From contig JAIQFH010000022.1 in the NCBI GenBank assembly GCA_020073385.1, positions 39,802 through 103,801 of the forward strand: a stretch of DNA of 64,000 bases, written 5' to 3'. This DNA comes from Terriglobia bacterium (lineage in GTDB: Bacteria > Acidobacteriota > Terriglobia > Terriglobales > Acidobacteriaceae). The notes beneath the pieces were generated by a model. The model had not been told where the DNA came from. It searched no databases and saw nothing but the letters and a program-made list of their open reading frames with translations. A program made the position numbers and the translations under genes. This document shows positions 56,618 to 64,000 of the stretch, one piece after another; the stretch's first letter is position 1; each line of letters begins with the position of its first letter.

Positions 56618-58216
56618 ATGGCTGGTTCCAACACATACGACGTCATCGTAATCGGCGGGGGCCACAATGGATTGGTCAACTCCGCATACCTGGCTCGCGC
56701 GGGCAAGAAGGTGCTCGTCCTCGAGCGGCGCCACGTGCTGGGCGGCGCGGCCTGCACCGAAGAAATTGTGCCGGGCTTCAAGTTCTCGGTCTGTTCTTAC
56801 GTGGTCTCGCTGCTGCGCCCGGAAATCATTCGCGACCTCGATCTTCCCCGCCATGGCCTGGAAATCCTCCCGCTGGATGGAACGTTCACGCCCATGCCGA
56901 GCGGCGATTATCTCTGGCGAGTGAACGACCACGGCAAGACGCATCGCGAGATCGCCCGCCATTCGCGCGTGGACGCCGAGGCCTACGACGAGTTCGGCAA
57001 GGCGATGCAGGCGATGTGCCGATTCGTGAAGCCGATCCTCAGCATGGTTCCGCCCGATCCCACGACACTGAATCCGCGCGAACTGATGAAACTGCTGTTC
57101 ATCGGACGCCGCTTCCAGGGCATGTCGAGCTACGACAAGTACAACCAGGTCCAACTCATGACGATGTCCGCCATTGATTTCCTCGATCAGTGGTTCGAGA
57201 CCGACGTGCTCAAAGCAACGATGTCGGCTTCGGGAATCATTGGGACATTTCTCGGCGTTCGCTCGCCGGGAACGGCGTACGTATTGCTCCATCACTACAT
57301 GGGAGAAATCGACGGTGCCTTCCGCGCGTGGGGGTTCGCTCGCGGCGGCACCGGGGCAATTTCGAATGCCATCGCCGATGCGGCGCGGGAAGCGGGAGTC
57401 GAGATCCGCACGAAAGCGGCTATCTCGCAGATCGTTGTGAAGGACGGCAAAGCCAAGGGAGTAGTCCTCGCGAATGGCGATGAGATTTATGCCGACGTCA
57501 TTTCTTCCAGCGTCGATCCGCGACTCACATTCACCAAGTTCATAGAAGCCCGGCATCTCCCCGGAGATTTCCTGGAAGAGGTGAACCGCTACAAATTTCG
57601 CGGCTCTTCCGGCAAGGTCAATATGGCTCTCGATGCCCTGCCGAACTTCACTTGCATGCCCGGGCCGGGCGCGCACCTCCGCGGCGCGATTTCAATCTCT
57701 CCTGCGGTTGAATACATGGAGCGAGCTTACGACGAAGCCAAGTACGGGAACTTCTCCTCGCGCCCGTACATCGACATGGTGATTCCTTCGCTGACCGATC
57801 CTTCCGTCGCGCCTCCGGGCAAGCACGTGCTCTCGTGCTTCGTGCAGTACGCGCCCTACAAGCTGCGGCCCGGGCTGAACTGGGATGACCAGAAGGAAGC
57901 CTTCGGTAATACGGTCGTCGATACGATTTCGCAGTATGCGCCGAATCTGAAAGACATCATCATTGAGAAACAGGTGGTCACGCCGCTCGATCTCGAACGC
58001 GAGTGGGGATTGAGCGAGGGCAACATCTTTCAGGGTGAACTTTCGCTCGAGCAATTGTTCTTCCTGCGGCCTGTCCCCGGGTGGGCACAGTACCGTACGC
58101 CCATCAAGAACCTCTATATGTGCGGATCGGCTACGCACCCCGGCGGCGGCATCATGGGAGCGAATGGCCGTCTGGCAGCGCTGGAAATGTTGAAAGACAT
58201 TAAGGGAGCGGCGTGA
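56618..58216 (+). CDS. FAD-dependent oxidoreductase, phytoene-desaturase/PYROXD2-like (first copy)
   Basis: 532 residues. The N-terminal dinucleotide-binding motif VIVIGGGHNGLVNSAYLARA and LVLERRHVLGGAACT are followed by the CrtI/PYROXD2-type body; the C-terminal FAD motif is NLYMCGSATHPGGGIMGANG. The substrate of these enzymes is generally unknown; here the neighbours suggest oxidation of an amine or amino acid. CTAGGAGCTAAGAGCGA precedes ATG 56618. The next gene is a paralogue. Confidence 0.9.
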   Translation: MAGSNTYDVIVIGGGHNGLVNSAYLARAGKKVLVLERRHVLGGAACTEEIVPGFKFSVCSYVVSLLRPEIIRDLDLPRHGLEILPLDGTFTPMPSGDYLWRVNDHGKTHREIARHSRVDAEAYDEFGKAMQAMCRFVKPILSMVPPDPTTLNPRELMKLLFIGRRFQGMSSYDKYNQVQLMTMSAIDFLDQWFETDVLKATMSASGIIGTFLGVRSPGTAYVLLHHYMGEIDGAFRAWGFARGGTGAISNAIADAAREAGVEIRTKAAISQIVVKDGKAKGVVLANGDEIYADVISSSVDPRLTFTKFIEARHLPGDFLEEVNRYKFRGSSGKVNMALDALPNFTCMPGPGAHLRGAISISPAVEYMERAYDEAKYGNFSSRPYIDMVIPSLTDPSVAPPGKHVLSCFVQYAPYKLRPGLNWDDQKEAFGNTVVDTISQYAPNLKDIIIEKQVVTPLDLEREWGLSEGNIFQGELSLEQLFFLRPVPGWAQYRTPIKNLYMCGSATHPGGGIMGANGRLAALEMLKDIKGAA

Positions 58217-58322
58217 AGCGTATGAATGCTGCGCGCAAGACAATGAACCGCTGAGAACGCGAAGAAAAGCCGCAGAGGACGCAAAGAAAACCTGACTGGC
58301 AGGTTCGCGACACCAAACTCAT

Positions 58323-59906
58323 ATGCCCGACAACAGAGACATCGTAATCATCGGCGGCGGCCACAACGGCTTGGTCACTGCCTTCTACCTGGCACGAGCC
58401 GGATTCAAGCCGCTCGTGCTCGAACGAAACTCGCAAGTGGGCGGAGCCGCGGTCACTGACGAATTTCATCCCGGATTCCGCTGCTCGACGCTAGCCCACA
58501 CAGCGGGGCCCATCCGGCCTGACGTCGTAGCTGACATGCAACTCGAGAAGCACGGGCTGAAGATGATCACGCCCGATGTTTGCGTGACAGCGCTTTCGCC
58601 CGACGGTCGGGCGCTCTCGCTGTATCAGGACGTGGGCAAGTCCGCCCAGGAAATCTCCGCATTCTCCCAGAAGGATGCGGCGAAATATCCAGAGTTTGCG
58701 CAGTCGTTGGGAAAGATCGCGAAGGTCATCGCCGATGCCCTGGCCACAACGCCACCGGATATCGATGACCCCAGTCGCAGTGATCTGTGGAGCATGCTGA
58801 AGACCGGACGCGCGATCCGCAAGCTCGGCAAGAAAGACATGTTCCGCCTGCTGCGCTGGGGGCCCATGGCAGTTGCAGACTTGGCAGCGGAATACTTTGA
58901 GACGGAACTGCTGCGTGCAGTCATTGCGGCCAGAGGCGTTTTTGGAACCTTTCTCGGCCCTTGGTCCGCTGGGAGCACGCTGGTTCTGCTGATTCGCGCC
59001 GCAGGAGATCCTCATCCCGCAGGCTCAGCGTCGTTCGCCGCGGGAGGAATGGGCGCGGTCACGCAGGCCATGGCTTCGGCTGCGAAAGCTGCCGGCGTTG
59101 AAATCCGCACCGGCGTCGAGGTTATCGAGATTCATGTCAAGAACGGCGCTGCCACGGGCGTTCTGCTCTCAACCGGCGAGGAGATTCTTGCCCGGGCTGT
59201 CGTGTCGAACGCTGACCCGAAACGGACGCTGCTCAAGCTAACCGACCCTCTTCATCTTTCACCCGACTTCGTACAGAAACTGCAGCACTACCGCGGAAAC
59301 GGAACGGTAGCAAAAGTGAACCTTGCTTTATCGGGACTGCCGAAGTTTACGGCTTTGCCGAACGGCGAGTCCGCCGCGCTGCGGGGGCGCATTCATATCG
59401 GCAACGAGATCGACTATCTGGAGCGTGCCTTCGACGAATCGAAGTATGGCAATTTCTCGCGTCAGCCATATCTCGAAGCCACGATCCCGTCCCTCACCGA
59501 TCCGACGCTTGCTCCCGAGGGCAAGCACGTGATGTCGGTGTACATGCAATACGCGCCGTACAAGTTGAAGGGCGATTGGGAATCGCAACGCAAAGCCCTT
59601 GGTCAAACTGTCGTGCAGACGCTCGCGCAGTACACTCCGAATCTGCCGGAATTGATCCTGACGCATCAGATCATCACGCCTCAGGACCTCGAAGACAAAT
59701 ACGGCCTCACCGGCGGGCAGATCTTCCATGGAGAACTGGCGCTCGATCAATTCTTCACCATGCGTCCGTTGCTGGATTGGGCGCGGTACCGAACGCCTAT
59801 TGAGAACTTGTATCTCTGTGGAAGCGGAACGCATCCCGGCGCAGGACTGACCGGAGGGTCGGGGGCAAATGCGGCGCGCGAGATATTGAGGGCGTTGAAG
59901 AGCTAG
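58323..59906 (+). CDS. FAD-dependent oxidoreductase, phytoene-desaturase/PYROXD2-like (second copy)
   Basis: 527 residues, clearly paralogous to the preceding gene: IVIIGGGHNGLVTAFYLARA, LVLERNSQVGGAAVTDEF, VYMQYAPYKLKGDWESQRKA and NLYLCGSGTHPGAGLTGGSG recur in the same order. The two may form a heterodimer or act on successive substrates. ATG 58323 lacks a strong ribosome site. The 106-bp gap before it carries a degenerate GAGAACGCGAAGAAAAG-type repeat of the family seen elsewhere in the window. Confidence 0.9.
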   Translation: MPDNRDIVIIGGGHNGLVTAFYLARAGFKPLVLERNSQVGGAAVTDEFHPGFRCSTLAHTAGPIRPDVVADMQLEKHGLKMITPDVCVTALSPDGRALSLYQDVGKSAQEISAFSQKDAAKYPEFAQSLGKIAKVIADALATTPPDIDDPSRSDLWSMLKTGRAIRKLGKKDMFRLLRWGPMAVADLAAEYFETELLRAVIAARGVFGTFLGPWSAGSTLVLLIRAAGDPHPAGSASFAAGGMGAVTQAMASAAKAAGVEIRTGVEVIEIHVKNGAATGVLLSTGEEILARAVVSNADPKRTLLKLTDPLHLSPDFVQKLQHYRGNGTVAKVNLALSGLPKFTALPNGESAALRGRIHIGNEIDYLERAFDESKYGNFSRQPYLEATIPSLTDPTLAPEGKHVMSVYMQYAPYKLKGDWESQRKALGQTVVQTLAQYTPNLPELILTHQIITPQDLEDKYGLTGGQIFHGELALDQFFTMRPLLDWARYRTPIENLYLCGSGTHPGAGLTGGSGANAAREILRALKS

Positions 59907-59940
59907 TTCGGGGCTCGGGATTCGAACGGCAAGAACCTTG

Positions 59941-60017
59941 AACCACAAAGGACACGAAGGTGCACAAAGGAAACCTCACGCTGAAAGACTTCGTCTTTCT
60001 TGGGGCCCTTTGTGGTT
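59941..60017. repeat. 77-bp hairpin repeat with 11-bp terminal inverted repeats
   Basis: AACCACAAAGG (59941-59951) and CCTTTGTGGTT (60007-60017) are perfect inverted copies; the interior carries GACACGAAGGTGCACAAAGG. Same family as the hairpin at 51636. Its right end lies 18 bp before the purU start. Confidence 0.75.
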
Positions 60018-60035
60018 GACGATTTCCTGCAGCAA

Positions 60036-60887
60036 ATGAAGAACTCCGCCATCCTGCTGATCTCGTGCCCTGACCGCAAGGGCGAAGTCGCCGCCATCGC
60101 CGACTTCGTTTTTCGGCATCACGGGAACATTCTGCACGCCGACGAGCACGGCGACGAGGAATCCGGCCTCTTCCTCATGCGCGTGGAATTTGATCCTAAA
60201 GACTTCGACATCCCGCTCGCAGATTTCGGGAAGCACTTCTCTCCGGTAGCCGAAGCCTTCGCCATGACGTGGCGTCTCGCCCAGTCGTCGCATCGTCCGC
60301 GCATGATCATCTTCGTGTCGAAATACGACCACTGCCTGGTCGATCTTCTCTACCGCCATCAGAGCGGCGAGTTGGCATGCGAGATTCCGCTGATCATCTC
60401 CAACCATCCGGACAATCAAGCCGTGGCGGACTTTTACAAGATTCCCTATGCGATCGTGCCGGTAGCGAAAGAGAACAAAGAGGCTGCCGAAAAGCAGATC
60501 CACAGCCTGATTAAGGATCATAAGGCGGATTTCATCGTGCTCGCCCGCTATATGCAGATCCTGTCGAACGACTTCGTCCAACGATATCCGCAGCGCATCA
60601 TCAACATTCACCACTCTTTTCTTCCCGCTTTCGTTGGCGCTCGTCCGTATCATCAGGCCTTCGAGCGCGGGGTAAAGCTCATTGGCGCCACGAGCCACTA
60701 CGTCACTGAAGTCCTTGACGACGGTCCGATCATCGAGCAGGACGTGGTTCGCGTCTCGCATCGCGACACCGTCGAAGACCTCATCCGCAAAGGCCGCGAC
60801 CTGGAAAAAGTCGTGCTCTCACGGGCGGTACGATCACATGTGGAGAGTCGGGTGCTGGTCTATGGGAATAAGACTGTAGTGTTCTGA
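60036..60887 (+). CDS. purU: formyltetrahydrofolate deformylase PurU
   Basis: 283 residues. N-terminal ACT domain (AILLISCPDRKGEVAAIADF) and C-terminal formyl-transferase-fold domain with IPLIISNHPDNQAVADFYKI, FIVLARYMQILS and the catalytic region NIHHSFLPAFVGARPYHQAF, then GATSHYVTEVLDDGPII with the catalytic Asp. It hydrolyses 10-formyl-THF to formate and THF, freeing folate carriers. ATG 60036 matches the start of the ACT domain; the longer frame begins in a repeat. In other bacteria purU lies with sarcosine-oxidase genes, as here with amine-oxidation-like genes. Confidence 0.93.
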   Translation: MKNSAILLISCPDRKGEVAAIADFVFRHHGNILHADEHGDEESGLFLMRVEFDPKDFDIPLADFGKHFSPVAEAFAMTWRLAQSSHRPRMIIFVSKYDHCLVDLLYRHQSGELACEIPLIISNHPDNQAVADFYKIPYAIVPVAKENKEAAEKQIHSLIKDHKADFIVLARYMQILSNDFVQRYPQRIINIHHSFLPAFVGARPYHQAFERGVKLIGATSHYVTEVLDDGPIIEQDVVRVSHRDTVEDLIRKGRDLEKVVLSRAVRSHVESRVLVYGNKTVVF

Positions 60888-61240
60888 GATCACTCCCTCC
60901 ATCGTGTCATCGTGAACCCGGCCTCAAGCCGGGTGAGGGACCGTACGACGGTAGGCAGCGGCGATGTAGGCAATTGGATCTGCCTCGGGGTCGCAGCCTG
61001 AGTATTCTTCTCGATCGCACAAACGCCTCCAGCCTTCGTAGGGTCCCTCGCAGCGGCTTTGCCGCTGCTCAGGATGACATCCGTCTTAAGGTTCGCAGTA
61101 GTTCATGTACTTCCAGGTTTTCACATCCCCGATCCGTCCAGAATTCCGGCGCCGATGGTAACTTGCACCGTTGGTAACCTTTCGTCTTTACTTGGACGTG
61201 AGTAAAGTTTTATCGAACATACGCGGTTGCGGGGGCGTTT
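60888..61240. repeat. intergenic region with nested hairpin repeat
   Basis: 353 bases, no gene. Contains the hairpins CCCGGCCTCAAGCCGGG (60917-60933) and GCAGCGGCTTTGCCGCTGC (61050-61068), with GAGGGACC / GGTCCCTC arms (60936-60943, 61042-61049) and outer TGTCAT/ATGACA, in the style of the element at 37825. The first hairpin could terminate purU; there is no T run. Confidence 0.6.
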
Positions 61241-62743
61241 TTGGCCGAAGATCTTCGGTTTGAACTAGCTATTCTGGCGACTGTCCAGGGCTTCTACCAG
61301 AAGCTCCTGCGGGATACGCTCGGCGGCGATGTGCCGATTCCGAGCGGTCTCGACGAGGACGCCCTGCGCCATTCCGAGCGTGAATTGCCCAACACGCTCA
61401 CGCGGATGTATCGCTGGCTGCATCTGCTCGATATGGCGATCACGCCCGCGATGCTGCGCCAGGCCCTGACTCCCGACACCGATTCCGAAGTTGCTGAAGC
61501 CCTATTGCGATATTTCGTGCGGCGGCGCGAACCCAGCGACGTCAATCGCGACAAGACCGATCTGATTGCAACGTTTCTTTACCGCCATCCGCGCGTTCCG
61601 GGACAGTGGGAACAGAGCGGATACGGCCTCGACGGCGCGCTGCCGCTATCTCCATTCGAAATTGCCCTGATCGAAATCCTCGCCGATACCGATGTCCCGT
61701 CGCTGCCGGAAGAGCACGTGCAACTGTTGCGCCGCTTCGATCCGTTTGTTGAAGAAGTCAATCGCTTTCGCGATTTCAATGCGCTGATCGATTCCGGCAT
61801 GATCGGGCGCGTGCGCGAGTTGAAGCAGTGGCTCGATTCGTCGTTCTATCACCCCGGGGTCCTGGCGACGGTTTCGGCCTACAACACGGCGTTCGGAAAG
61901 AAGTTTGACGAGTTGTTCGTCAGAGCGCTCGGCGAGATCAAGAACTTCGGCCAGGCGCTCGAGGAAATGGGAGGAACGATTCTCACCACGGTCGACGGCG
62001 TGGAAGTCACCGTCGAGCACGTGGCGGCCATCGAAGAGAAGCAACTCCTGCAGGCGGATTACGGCAGCACGTTCGAAAAATTCCGCCGCGTGTCGAAGTT
62101 GAAGAAGGAACTCGACCGCCGGCCGCCGATCCGGCGGTCATTGCTCACTCCGGCAGGACAAACGACGCGTGCAGTCGGAAGCGCAGCCGCTGCGCCCAAG
62201 GCTGCCAAAGCTGCGGCGGCGGCAAAGGCTCCTGCGAAAATTCCCGTGTTCCAGCCGCCCGCGATTACGGCGCAACAACTCTCGGCCGAAGAGAGCAAAC
62301 TGCGCCGCGTCGAAGAATCCATTCGTGTGTTTGTGCGCGTGGCCGACCCCAAGTATCGCCAGGTTGTCCCCATGCGTTTCTTCAACTTGACGCTCACCGC
62401 CTCCGAAGCCGATGCCTACAACGCGGCATTCCTCGAGGAAAAGAGCTTGCGGGCGGATGTGGCCCGCACGTTGATCCGGGTCGTATCAATTTCCGCCCGC
62501 ATCAGCACCGAACTGGAAGAATTGAAGCGCAGCCAGAAGATGTCCTCCCTCTGGAAGCTGCATGCCGACTCGGTCGTTGTTCTGCTCGATATGGCCAGCA
62601 CCACCACGGAAGAATCCGGTAGCGTGGCCAAGAATGCCGAACAGAATGGCTCCGGCACCGCAAGCCGCGCGATCCACGAATCTGTCAAGAAGCTGCGCAA
62701 CCAATCGGATATCGCGGTGAAGACCCTCGCCAACGTGAGCTAA
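61241..62743 (+). CDS. helical protein of unknown family, paralogue of the 1945-3138 protein
   Basis: 500 residues, no signal peptide or membrane helix, mostly helical. The N-terminal 290 residues match by eye the protein at the left end (LRQALTPDTDSEVAEALLRY, RDKTDLIATFLYRHP, ALIDSGMIGRVRELKQWLDS). An Ala/Lys/Pro-rich linker (about 303-345) comes next, then a further helical domain (about 350-490) lacking in the paralogue. Function unknown. TTG 61241 is the start, with GCGGGGGCG upstream. Solitary gene; the repeat-rich gap precedes it. Confidence 0.75.
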   Translation: MAEDLRFELAILATVQGFYQKLLRDTLGGDVPIPSGLDEDALRHSERELPNTLTRMYRWLHLLDMAITPAMLRQALTPDTDSEVAEALLRYFVRRREPSDVNRDKTDLIATFLYRHPRVPGQWEQSGYGLDGALPLSPFEIALIEILADTDVPSLPEEHVQLLRRFDPFVEEVNRFRDFNALIDSGMIGRVRELKQWLDSSFYHPGVLATVSAYNTAFGKKFDELFVRALGEIKNFGQALEEMGGTILTTVDGVEVTVEHVAAIEEKQLLQADYGSTFEKFRRVSKLKKELDRRPPIRRSLLTPAGQTTRAVGSAAAAPKAAKAAAAAKAPAKIPVFQPPAITAQQLSAEESKLRRVEESIRVFVRVADPKYRQVVPMRFFNLTLTASEADAYNAAFLEEKSLRADVARTLIRVVSISARISTELEELKRSQKMSSLWKLHADSVVVLLDMASTTTEESGSVAKNAEQNGSGTASRAIHESVKKLRNQSDIAVKTLANVS

Positions 62744-62886
62744 AGCACTGCGGCTTTTCAAATCTTCAAATTCCAACAGCCGTCCCAATCCACCTCCGCC
62801 GTGCTGTTTTGGCTTCAGTTTATGGCGAACAAATGGCGCAAGCTTGTGCTAAGGCCTGGTTTCGTCAACTGTCGGAGACGCTCGTT

Positions 62887-63456
62887 CTAGGGTTTGTTCT
62901 TGTCCGCCGGAGCCTTCATGTATTCCGGGTGCTCGCGCTCGATCTCGCTCCCGATTTCGGTCCCAAGTTTTGCACCGATCTGGGCGCAACCGCCCACAGA
63001 GTCCCCCATAACCGAGGGCATCACCGACGTCAGTTTTTCTTTCAGGGCTGGTGAGGGCTCTGCGGCCTTCGAAGTTCCTTTGTCTTTCTGCAAGGCGATC
63101 AGTTCACCTATTTCTGCGTCAGTAAAGTACTTCTCATACACGCGAACGTAGACATCAAGATAATCTTGGATCTTTGACCGTTCAAGAAACCGCTTCCTCC
63201 ACTCATCCTCGAACTCAGGAGTGCATCGCTCGCATTTCTCCATCATCTGCTTCGCGCCGTCGTCTACCATCTGTTTGAAATTATCCTGAAGGCGCTGCTT
63301 GGCCCCGCTGACTTCGACCAGCCTTATCGCGTCCGCATGGAGCTTTGGATCAACCTTCTTCCCTGTCGTGCTTTCACCCGGCTCCGAGGGCTTGTCAACC
63401 GGCGATTGTGCGTTGGCAAGGAGAGTCAGAGCCAAGAGCAAGAGAGTCCATTTCAT
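62887..63456 (-). CDS. exported DUF2059 family protein
   Basis: 189 residues. Signal peptide (MKWTLLLLALTLLANAQ), then KLHADAIRLVEVSGAKQRLQ, FLERSKIQDYLDVYVRVYEK, YFTDAEIGELIALQKDKGTS and PALKEKLTSVMPSVMGDSVG: the DUF2059 pattern of a helical domain with a YEKYFT..E. core. The family has no known function. ATG 63456 gives a clean signal peptide; the longer frame is not supported. C-terminal Lys/Pro-rich tail. Confidence 0.8.
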   Translation of the reverse strand: MKWTLLLLALTLLANAQSPVDKPSEPGESTTGKKVDPKLHADAIRLVEVSGAKQRLQDNFKQMVDDGAKQMMEKCERCTPEFEDEWRKRFLERSKIQDYLDVYVRVYEKYFTDAEIGELIALQKDKGTSKAAEPSPALKEKLTSVMPSVMGDSVGGCAQIGAKLGTEIGSEIEREHPEYMKAPADKNKP

Positions 63457-63724
63457 GCGGCGAATTATAGCAACCCCGCGCCAGACTGTTGATAAATCCC
63501 CGATCTCTAACAATGTCGGCGGTGTCAAGCACGTTTTTGAGCACACTTCTGCATCCACTCATAGAAGAGCGCCATTTCGCTCTCGTGGATGGTTTGCGCG
63601 TTTCCAACCCGGGCTCGCTTTGAATCGTCCGAGTCAGGAACTCAGTCCGACCCAGCCATCTCTTCGATCACTCACCGCGATCAAGATTCCTTTTATTCGA
63701 ACTCCCTCACCCACAGGGAGCGGG

Positions 63725-63910
63725 ATGCCCAATCATTACGTCGGTGATTTACTGCTCACCATCGGGATTTCCGTAGCCCTGCTGGACAAAGGCATGAAGC
63801 CCGAGATGGCGCGTCTGACGTTAGCACGAAAGATCGCAGCCATTGCTTTGACACTTTGGAAGAAGGAGGAACGTTTCGACACAGAACAACTGAAGCCACA
63901 AGCAGCTTGA
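63725..63910 (+). pseudogene. IS110-like transposase C-terminal remnant
   Basis: The 61-residue frame (MPNHYVGDLLLTIGISVALL, then MARLTLARKIAAIALTLWKK) resembles the C-terminal end of IS110/IS116-type transposases, where ARKIAAIALxxWKK-like segments close the protein. No catalytic part, no upstream transposase and no terminal repeats are visible, so it is a remnant. Confidence 0.45.
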
Positions 63911-64000
63911 GCGTCGCACAAAACTCAGGTTGGTCTCCCAGGTTTCACGCCTCGGTGGTGACCCATCGGTTCTGCGATGCTCGGGTTCGAGGGAGAGTAT

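Noticed and set aside
63911..64000. T-loop-like GGGTTCGAGGG near the right edge, suggesting a tRNA
   Set aside because: No matching acceptor stem, D-arm or anticodon arm could be built within the window.

Overview
The window looks like a chromosome segment of a soil or sediment Acidobacteriota (class Terriglobia, Koribacter-like). Signs of this are the high GC content, a large outer-membrane receptor with an N-terminal carboxypeptidase-regulatory-like domain, DevBCA-type export, many NtrC-type regulators, S1/P1-type and GH16-like secreted enzymes, and many short intergenic hairpin repeats. The lineage is inferred from gene style only; there is no rRNA or tRNA gene in the window. No CRISPR array and no intact prophage or insertion sequence were seen.

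Region 1 (1-19.2 kb) is signal transduction. On the minus strand lie a CheR-type methyltransferase cut by the window edge, a small protein with a degenerate receiver and a His-box (DHp) domain, a helical protein of unknown family, and a PilZ-like protein. Then, after a frameshifted Tat-exported hydrolase, come an NtrC-type sigma-54 activator, a lone receiver, and a 1336-residue histidine kinase with several GAF and PAS domains. Divergently, and behind a very good sigma-54 (-24/-12) promoter, runs a chemosensory operon: TonB-domain protein, MCP, CheW, CheR, CheA, CheB, CheY, CheX. The adjacent sigma-54 activator is the obvious candidate regulator.

Region 2 (19.2-21.9 kb) is a gene-poor accessory patch with a macro-like domain fused to a TIR/nucleoside-deoxyribosyltransferase-like domain (candidate NAD-type immune protein), a frameshifted LuxR-type HTH gene and short repeats. 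Region 3 (21.9-31.3 kb) holds an Oar-like TonB-dependent receptor, a secreted S1/P1-type nuclease, a GH16-like enzyme, a DUF72 protein, an NTF2-like protein, a CAP-domain protein and RmuC. Region 4 (31.6-41.2 kb) has a PDZ/membrane histidine kinase with its NtrC-type partner, MlaE/MlaF lipid-transport genes, an orphan sugar-binding lipoprotein, a thioredoxin-like protein and a GT2 glycosyltransferase.

Region 5 (41.3-47.4 kb) carries a TetR-controlled DevBCA-like exporter with visible operator palindromes, a VapBC toxin-antitoxin pair with its operator, and a membrane glycosyltransferase. Region 6 (47.5-51.6 kb) has a porin / monoheme cytochrome c / CuA-like cupredoxin / small exported protein operon, a DUF4097-like protein and a SAM methyltransferase. 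Region 7 (51.7-60.9 kb) has a mini zinc-ribbon ORF, two APC amino-acid permeases, a GcvT-like aminomethyltransferase, two tandem FAD oxidoreductases and PurU, which together suggest uptake and oxidative demethylation of an N-methylated amine with formate release. The last 3 kb hold a paralogue of the helical protein near the left end, a DUF2059 protein and an IS110-like transposase remnant.

A MITE-like element with 12-bp terminal inverted repeats occurs three times (27.0, 28.8 and 47.4 kb) and supplies the stop codon of two neighbouring genes.
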